A model generated the notes under the pieces. That model made no database searches. It saw only the letters and a list, made by a program, of their open reading frames with translations, and was not told the DNA's origin. This document shows positions 1 to 5,503 of a DNA stretch of 5,503 bases, one piece after another. The DNA is taken from NCBI GenBank assembly GCA_946478645.1, contig CAMLCW010000343.1, positions 1 to 5,503 on the forward strand. Reading direction: 5' to 3'. This DNA is from an uncultured Variovorax sp. (GTDB taxonomy: Bacteria; Pseudomonadota; Gammaproteobacteria; Burkholderiales; Burkholderiaceae). Each line of letters opens with the position of its first letter. Positions within the stretch are counted from its first letter, which is position 1. A program made the translations under genes and the position numbers.

Positions 1-140
1 TCGCGGCCGAGGGGCTGGTCAACATCGTCGGCGGCTGCTGCGGCACCACGCCCGACCACATCGCGGCGATCGGCCAGGCCGTGGCGCCGATGGCGGTGCG
101 TCCGTTGACGAACAACGGCTTCTACCGCGAAGCCGCATAG
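1..140 (+). CDS. metH: Methionine synthase, homocysteine-binding subunit (C-terminal end only)
   Basis: This is the 3' end of a homocysteine S-methyltransferase-domain protein, in frame from position 3 to the TAG at 138-140; the rest lies left of the window. In this family a zinc ion held by three cysteines activates the homocysteine thiol for methyl transfer. The visible part contains the family's hallmark GGCCGTTP, whose two adjacent cysteines (codons at 36-41) correspond to zinc ligands C310 and C311 of E. coli MetH. The protein ends about 30 residues after this motif, where E. coli MetH would continue into its folate domain. The folate, cobalamin and activation domains instead begin at 3120 on the same strand, so this looks like the N-terminal piece of a two-gene MetH. 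A stand-alone homocysteine or S-methylmethionine methyltransferase is the alternative, but the matching second half makes split MetH more likely. Confidence 0.85.
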   Translation, partial: AAEGLVNIVGGCCGTTPDHIAAIGQAVAPMAVRPLTNNGFYREAA

Positions 141-142
141 CT

Positions 143-246
143 GGCCCACCCCCGAAGCGGCTCACTTCGTGTAGCCGCCTCCCCCTCAAGGGGGCAACAC
201 CAGCGGCCCGGCAAAGCCGGTTCCGCGGTGTCCCGCGGAGGGCGTG
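143..246. repeat. Stem-loop-rich intergenic repeat (REP-like), possibly ending metH transcription
   Basis: This segment just after the metH stop codon is packed with short inverted repeats. CGAAG (153-157) pairs with CTTCG (165-169). GCGGCT (157-162) pairs with AGCCGC (173-178), overlapping the first stem so that the two could form a pseudoknot or alternate. CCCCC (181-185) pairs with GGGGG (190-194) over a TCAA loop, CCGGC (208-212) with GCCGG (216-220) over AAA, and CCGCGG (223-228) with CCGCGG (233-238) over a 4-base loop. I recall similar intergenic elements in Variovorax-type genomes, but only one copy is in this window, so the dispersed nature is inference. It may protect or terminate the metH transcript; no U-tract follows, so it is not a classical intrinsic terminator. 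Confidence 0.6.
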
Positions 247-266
247 AGGCACGCGCCGTCGGCTGA

Positions 267-295
267 TTGACGATGGCGGGGGCTGCGCCTAGGCT
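267..295 (+). promoter_or_regulatory. Possible sigma-70 promoter for the SH3-domain gene
   Basis: TTGACG at 267-272 matches the -35 consensus at five of six bases. Exactly 17 bases later TAGGCT (290-295) matches the -10 consensus only at T1, A2 and T6. Transcription would begin near 302, leaving a leader of about 27 bases before the start codon at 329. Spacing and position are good, but the -10 is weak and such matches arise by chance. Confidence 0.35.
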
Positions 296-328
296 GGGCG
301 CACACCACAAAGAAGAAAGCCCTTCGCC

Positions 329-1126
329 ATGAACGACGACAAGCACGCCTTCTCCCTGCGCTGGCTCGGCATCGGTGCGCTGGCCTTCGCGCTGCCGCTG
401 GCCGCGGCGGCGCAGCAGGCCTACACGCGCGCATCGGCCAACCTGCGCGCCGGCCCCTCGGGTGACTATCCGCTGGTGGCGCGCCTCGCGCCGGGCCAGC
501 CCGTCGATGTGATCGGCTGCACCAACGGCTACGGCTGGTGCGACGTGGTGCTGCCCGACGGCGGCCGCGGCTGGCTCTGGTCGCGCAGCCTCGACTACGC
601 GTGGCAGGAGCAGCGCGTGCCGCTCGCGACCTATGCCGCCACGATCGGCGTGCCCGTCGTGACCTTCGTGATCGGCAACTACTGGGCCAACTACTACCGC
701 GACCGGCCCTGGTACGGCGAGCGCCGCTGGTGGGGCCGCAGGCCGCCGCCGCCGCCCGTGGCCGGCTGGCGTCCGCCGCCGCCGGTGCGCCCGGCCTGGC
801 AGCCGCGGCCCTGGCCGGGGCCTGGCTTCAAGCCCGGCCCGGCACAGGGCGTGCGCCCCCCGCACGCGCCGGGCTATCCGCGCCCGCAACCCGGGCCGGG
901 CTTCCGCCCGCCCGGCGATCCCGGCTTCAAGCCGCCGCGGCCCCAGCCCGTGCACCGGCCCGGGCCGCCATCGCGCCCGCCGCAAATGCAGCAGCCGGGC
1001 GGCGGGCGGCATGAAGGCGGCGGTGGACGTCCTCCAGGGCGCGGCGAGGGCAGAGGGGGCGGCAAGGGCGGCGGTCACGGTGGCGGCGAAGGCGGCCGGG
1101 GTGGCGGCCACGGCAACCGAAACTGA
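329..1126 (+). CDS. Secreted SH3-domain protein with Pro-rich and Gly-rich tail
   Basis: A 265-residue protein of unknown specific role, probably in the periplasm or cell envelope. Residues 1-28 look like a signal peptide: charged start (K5, R11), hydrophobic core and an AAA site before QQ. Residues about 32-90 form a bacterial SH3 (SH3b, type 3) domain, with the typical ANLRAGPSGDYP opening, a GYGWCDV strand and a GWLWSRSL end; C64 and C71 could form a disulphide. A hydrophobic stretch (about 100-118) and an aromatic, arginine-rich block (YWANYYRDRPWYGERRWWG, 118-136) follow. Residues about 139-222 are proline-rich with repeated PGPGF[KR]P units, and 223-265 are almost only Gly, Arg, His and Glu. 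SH3b domains often bind cell-wall peptides, but no enzyme domain is present. A weak purine-rich ribosome site (AGAAGAAAG, 311-319) supports this start. The gene converges with the antitoxin gene, 18 bp between stop codons. Confidence 0.85.
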   Translation: MNDDKHAFSLRWLGIGALAFALPLAAAAQQAYTRASANLRAGPSGDYPLVARLAPGQPVDVIGCTNGYGWCDVVLPDGGRGWLWSRSLDYAWQEQRVPLATYAATIGVPVVTFVIGNYWANYYRDRPWYGERRWWGRRPPPPPVAGWRPPPPVRPAWQPRPWPGPGFKPGPAQGVRPPHAPGYPRPQPGPGFRPPGDPGFKPPRPQPVHRPGPPSRPPQMQQPGGGRHEGGGGRPPGRGEGRGGGKGGGHGGGEGGRGGGHGNRN

Positions 1127-1144
1127 GCGCGTCCGCGTTGCCTT

Positions 1145-1414
1145 TCAGTCGCCGGTCGGGAAATCCGGCGTCTTCAGTTCAAGGTTGGCGCTCAGGTTAT
1201 CGAAGCTCGCATCTCCAGCATCGGGAAGGCTGTCCATCAGCGCGAGCAGCGAAATGTCCGGCTTGCCGTGACCCCGACCGTTGCCTCCGATACGCTGCAA
1301 CACGTATCGGGGCACGCCGCGGTTGGTGATGTAGATCGGCCCTTCGTCCGCCGCCCGCATGGCCCTCGCAACGTTGCGGCTGAAATCTCGGCTCGAAATG
1401 ACGGTGACGATCAT
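1145..1414 (-). CDS. Phd/YefM-family antitoxin, apparently without a toxin partner
   Basis: An 89-residue protein. Its N-terminus reads MIVTVISSRDFSRNVARAM, and ADEGPIYITNRGVPRYVL follows at residues 22-39. This is the usual Phd/YefM signature: an 'ISSREF...' opening, a helix, then 'GPVFITDRGRPAHVL'. That N-terminal fold dimerises and binds operator DNA. The C-terminal half (about 50-89; ALMDSLPDAG and a closing LELKTPDFP) resembles the acidic toxin-binding tail of VapB/Phd antitoxins. The start at 1414 is supported by GAGGGA (complement of 1422-1427) seven bases upstream. Such antitoxins normally precede or overlap a toxin gene such as a PIN-domain VapC. Here the downstream neighbour is the convergent SH3-domain gene and the upstream neighbour, 44 bp away, is the LysR gene, so no toxin is visible. 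It may be a remnant, or a solitary antitoxin acting as a regulator or against a toxin encoded elsewhere. Confidence 0.8.
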   Translation of the reverse strand: MIVTVISSRDFSRNVARAMRAADEGPIYITNRGVPRYVLQRIGGNGRGHGKPDISLLALMDSLPDAGDASFDNLSANLELKTPDFPTGD

Positions 1415-1441
1415 GGCGGCTTCCCTCGGCGGTTTGCCTGA

Positions 1442-1453
1442 CATTGTGCAATG
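1442..1453. promoter_or_regulatory. Candidate operator dyad upstream of the antitoxin gene
   Basis: CATTG-TG-CAATG is an interrupted 12-bp palindrome in the 44-bp gap between the LysR stop and the antitoxin start, 28 bases before that start. Phd/YefM antitoxins repress their own promoters by binding short palindromes, so this is a reasonable autoregulatory site. A TTGACG (complement of 1457-1462) could serve as a -35 overlapping the LysR stop, but no good -10 follows at 17-18 bases. Function is inference from symmetry and position. Confidence 0.3.
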
Positions 1454-1458
1454 CCACG

Positions 1459-2373
1459 TCAACCGCCGGCAGCCACCTTGCCCGCCTGCCGGTCCCGCGC
1501 AATCAGCGCCACGAAGCGCTGCGCGCCCAGTCCCAGCGGCCGCTCGCGCGACCACACCACGTCGACCCACAGGTCGAGCCCGTTGCTGAGGTTCTCGAAC
1601 GGAATCTCGACCAGCGCGCCGGCCGCCACGTGCGGCTTGGCGAAGTTGCGCGGCAGCCAGCCCCAGCCGAGGCCGGCGGTGATCAGGCTCAGCGCGGCGA
1701 GCGCGTTGTCGGTGCGCCAGACATGGCGCGCGAACACGAAGCGCGGGTCGCTGGTGGCGAGGTCGCGCCCCGCCACCACGATCTGGCGCGTGTTGGTGAG
1801 GTGCTCCTCCCGCAGGCGCTGGCCCGCGGCCGCGAGCAGCACCGGATGGCCGGGCGCCATGACCGCGACCATGGTGTCGCTGCCGACCTCCTGAAAGCCT
1901 TCGCGGCCGTCGAGGCTCGGGCGCTCGAACACCAGCGCCAGCTGCGCGCGGCCGCTGTGCAGCAGCGCCAATGCGTCGGCCTGCGGCGCGGCCAGCACCT
2001 CGACCTGCAGCAGCGGGTATTCGCCGGCCAGCGCGGCGAGCGGGCCGCTCCAGGGCGCCGCCAGCAACTCGGGCGCGATCGCCAGCGTGAGGCGGTCTTC
2101 GAGTCCCCGGGTCAGCGCGAGCGCCTGCACCTGCAGCTGCTTGAGCTGCGCCGCGAGCAGCCGCGCCTGCGGCTCGAGCGAGCGCGCCGCGGCGGTGGGC
2201 TGCGGTTCGCGACCGCTGCGGTCGAACAGCGGCAGCGCGAGTTCGGCCTCGAGGTTGGCGATCGCCATGCTCACGGCCGACGGCACCTTGTGCAGTGCCC
2301 GCGCGGCGGCCGAGAACGAGCCGTGGTCGATCACGGCCAAGAAGACTTCGACGTTGTCGCTGGAGAAGGCCAT
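1459..2373 (-). CDS. LysR-type transcriptional regulator, probably controlling the divergent PACE transporter
   Basis: A 304-residue protein of standard LysR length. Residues about 4-62 are the winged helix-turn-helix DNA-binding domain, recognisable by VFLAVIDHGSFSAAARALHK, then PSAVSMAIANLE and LPLFDRSGR. A linker helix (about 63-90) and the periplasmic-binding-protein-like effector domain follow (about 90-295). The late motif LITAGLGWGWLPRNF is the usual 'aGlGia.lP' signature of the effector domain. LysR regulators often act on a divergently transcribed neighbour; here that is a PACE-family transporter starting 113 bp away, the arrangement known from AceR/AceI in Acinetobacter. The inducer cannot be read from sequence. 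No strong ribosome site precedes the start at 2373, but the helix-turn-helix begins a few residues in, so the start is credible. The antitoxin gene lies 44 bp downstream and might share its transcript. Confidence 0.93.
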   Translation of the reverse strand: MAFSSDNVEVFLAVIDHGSFSAAARALHKVPSAVSMAIANLEAELALPLFDRSGREPQPTAAARSLEPQARLLAAQLKQLQVQALALTRGLEDRLTLAIAPELLAAPWSGPLAALAGEYPLLQVEVLAAPQADALALLHSGRAQLALVFERPSLDGREGFQEVGSDTMVAVMAPGHPVLLAAAGQRLREEHLTNTRQIVVAGRDLATSDPRFVFARHVWRTDNALAALSLITAGLGWGWLPRNFAKPHVAAGALVEIPFENLSNGLDLWVDVVWSRERPLGLGAQRFVALIARDRQAGKVAAGG

Positions 2374-2486
2374 GGCGGGTCTCGTGGTCCTGATCTATCA
2401 AAAAAACTGAAACAAGTTAACTTTTTATATCAGCAAAGCGCAAATAAAGTCCAGGCATCGCTTCATCATTTGCCAGGGAACAGGTC
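2374..2486. promoter_or_regulatory. AT-rich divergent promoter/operator region between LysR and PACE genes
   Basis: The core of this 113-bp region (about 2391-2450) is sharply AT-rich against GC-rich surroundings, as expected for back-to-back promoters. It holds a perfect 10-bp palindrome AAGTTAACTT at 2414-2423 and an interrupted one, TGAT-CT-ATCA, at 2391-2400. TTAACTTTTTATA at 2417-2429 fits the loose LysR box T-N11-A. On the minus strand TTAACT (complement of 2415-2420) and TAGATC (complement of 2392-2397), 17 bases apart, could be the regulator's promoter. On the plus strand TATATC (2426-2431) is a possible -10 lacking a good -35, as is common in activator-dependent promoters. AGGGAA (2475-2480) is a well-placed ribosome site for the transporter. 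Exact promoter assignments are uncertain. Confidence 0.55.
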
Positions 2487-2942
2487 ATGCAGGGCATTCA
2501 ACGCCGGGTCGTCTACATCACGCTTTACGAAGGCATCGCCATCGTGGCCGCCAGTGCCGGCTTGGCGTTGATGACGGGCGCCGGGCTCGGCCATTCGGGC
2601 GCGCTCGCGGTCGCGGCCTCGGTGGTCGCGGTGATCTGGAACCTGGTGTTCAACGCCTTGTTCGAGCGCTGGGAAGCTCGCCAGCCCGTGCGCGGGCGCA
2701 GCCTGCGCCGCCGCATCGCCCATGCGATCGGCTTCGAGGGCGGGCTGATCGCGGTGCTGGTGCCGCTGTTCGCCTGGGGCCTGGGCGTGTCGCTCTGGGA
2801 GGCGCTGGTGATGGACCTGGGCCTGGTGGTGTTCTTCCTGGTCTATACCTTCGTCTTCAACTGGGGCTTCGACCGCGTGTTCGGCCTGCCGGCCTCGGCC
2901 GCACCCGCGCCGGTCGACGGGCTGGCGCGACAGGGCGCCTGA
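2487..2942 (+). CDS. PACE-family multidrug/biocide efflux transporter
   Basis: A 151-residue inner-membrane protein of the proteobacterial antimicrobial compound efflux family (tandem bacterial transmembrane pair domains). Four hydrophobic helices lie at about 9-30, 38-60, 80-103 and 105-128. All four family motifs are present. Motif 1A is R7 to E15 (RRVVYITLYEG), with tyrosine replacing the usual histidine. Motif 1B is WNLVFNALFE (51-60), motif 2A is RIAHAIGFEGG (76-86) and motif 2B is YTFVFNWGFD (120-129). E15 coincides with Glu15 of AceI, the residue implicated in proton coupling, so drug/proton antiport is expected. Characterised members export chlorhexidine, acriflavine or short diamines; the substrate here cannot be told. 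A non-conserved 20-residue tail ends the protein. AGGGAA six bases before ATG supports the start. The divergent LysR gene is its likely regulator. Confidence 0.92.
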   Translation: MQGIQRRVVYITLYEGIAIVAASAGLALMTGAGLGHSGALAVAASVVAVIWNLVFNALFERWEARQPVRGRSLRRRIAHAIGFEGGLIAVLVPLFAWGLGVSLWEALVMDLGLVVFFLVYTFVFNWGFDRVFGLPASAAPAPVDGLARQGA

Positions 2943-2977
2943 ACACCCCGCGCGGCCGCGGCGCCTTCCGCAGCCGG

Positions 2978-2983
2978 TAAAAT
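2978..2983 (+). promoter_or_regulatory. -10 element of the metH (second half) promoter
   Basis: TAAAAT matches the sigma-70 -10 consensus at five of six bases in otherwise GC-rich sequence. It predicts a transcript starting around 2989-2991, which is precisely where the first helix of the SAH riboswitch begins. No convincing -35 is visible 16-18 bases upstream. The agreement with the riboswitch boundary is the main support. Confidence 0.6.
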
Positions 2984-2990
2984 CACGCTC

Positions 2991-3088
2991 CCTTCCAAGG
3001 AGCGTTGCAGCGGCGGCCCACACAGCGGCCCGCCGTCAGGCTTGGAAGGCGCCCTGCCGACGGGGCGCAAGCCGCCAACGACGCTCAC
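2991..3088 (+). promoter_or_regulatory. S-adenosylhomocysteine (SAH) riboswitch controlling metH
   Basis: The leader matches the SAH riboswitch class found upstream of metH, ahcY and related genes in Proteobacteria. Helix P1 is CTTCCAAG (2992-2999) with CTTGGAAG (3041-3048), eight perfect pairs. Directly after the 5' arm is the conserved GAGCGTTGC (3000-3008). An internal helix pairs CGGCGG (3011-3016) with CCGCCG (3030-3035), and the conserved CAGG (3037-3040) precedes the 3' arm of P1. A variable hairpin pairs GCGCCC (3049-3054) with GGGCGC (3063-3068). The pseudoknot pairs GAGCG (3000-3004) with CGCTC (3082-3086). In this class SAH binding stabilises the pseudoknot and turns the gene on. 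SAH is the product of SAM-dependent methylations and is recycled to homocysteine, the substrate of methionine synthase, so induction by SAH is sensible for the gene that follows. Confidence 0.92.
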
Positions 3089-3115
3089 CTGCCGTTTTTC
3101 CCTGCACAGGTGAGC
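3083..3115 (+). promoter_or_regulatory. Riboswitch expression platform: hairpin hiding the metH ribosome binding site
   Basis: GCTCACCTG (3083-3091) is perfectly complementary to CAGGTGAGC (3107-3115), nine pairs around a 15-base loop. The 3' arm contains the Shine-Dalgarno AGGTGA (3108-3113), six bases before the ATG at 3120. The 5' arm shares 3083-3086 with the pseudoknot of the SAH aptamer, so the two structures exclude each other. Without SAH the hairpin would block the ribosome site; with SAH the pseudoknot would free it. This indicates translational control. The five-T run at 3095-3099 lies in the hairpin loop and is not a terminator tail. Confidence 0.82.
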
Positions 3116-3119
3116 CCCG

Positions 3120-5503
<2,384 letters not shown>

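Noticed and set aside
122..1111. A 329-codon open frame on the minus strand opposite the SH3-domain gene
   Set aside because: Its translation is an Ala/Arg/Gly-rich string with no recognisable domain, caused by the GC-rich Pro/Gly codons of the real gene.
1112..1142. GGCAAC (1112-1117) and GTTGCC (1137-1142) as a two-way terminator between the convergent SH3 and antitoxin genes
   Set aside because: Only a 6-bp stem with a 19-base loop and three T's afterwards; too weak to call.
1444..2571. A 375-codon plus-strand open frame across the LysR gene
   Set aside because: Arg/Gln-rich antisense product overlapping the full LysR gene and its promoter region; no domain and no ribosome site.
2948..2961. 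CCGCG/CGCGG hairpin just after the PACE stop codon as a terminator
   Set aside because: Five pairs and no U-tract; in sequence this GC-rich such hairpins are expected by chance.
3049..3099. Hairpin plus TTTTT in the metH leader as an intrinsic terminator
   Set aside because: The T run is about 27 bases beyond the GC hairpin and falls in the loop of the ribosome-site hairpin, so translational control explains it better.
2991..3119. A cobalamin or SAM riboswitch ahead of metH
   Set aside because: There is no B12-box and the leader is too short for a cobalamin aptamer; the helices and conserved bases fit the SAH class.

Overview
The window is about 5.5 kb of very GC-rich bacterial DNA. It most likely comes from a betaproteobacterium of the order Burkholderiales, with Comamonadaceae and a Variovorax-like genome the best guess. 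That guess rests on the base composition, on methionine synthase encoded in two separate pieces, on an S-adenosylhomocysteine (SAH) riboswitch ahead of the second piece, and on an intergenic repeat whose look I associate with that group. No database search was possible, so the taxonomy is inference.

Layout, left to right. Positions 1-140 hold the last 45 codons of a homocysteine S-methyltransferase-domain protein (MetH N-terminal piece, + strand). A roughly 100-bp stem-loop-rich repeat follows (about 143-246), then a possible sigma-70 promoter and a secreted SH3-domain protein with a proline-rich and then glycine-rich tail (329-1126, +). Facing it on the minus strand are a Phd/YefM-type antitoxin with no visible toxin (1145-1414) and, upstream of that, a LysR-type regulator (1459-2373). 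An AT-rich intergenic region separates the regulator from a divergent PACE-family efflux transporter (2487-2942, +). The last part is a promoter -10 element, an SAH riboswitch with a visible translational switch (2991-3115), and the start of the large MetH piece carrying the folate, cobalamin and reactivation domains (3120 to the window end, cut off).

How it fits together. The two ends of the window are two halves of one enzyme, cobalamin-dependent methionine synthase, divided exactly between the homocysteine and folate domains and separated by about 3 kb of unrelated genes. The second half has its own SAH-responsive leader, so its translation should rise when SAH accumulates. The middle holds accessory genes: a regulator/efflux pair arranged like aceR/aceI of Acinetobacter, a solitary antitoxin, and an envelope protein. 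I see no wholly new system. The points most worth following are the riboswitch architecture, the interrupted split metH locus, the orphan antitoxin with a dyad just upstream, and the structured repeat.
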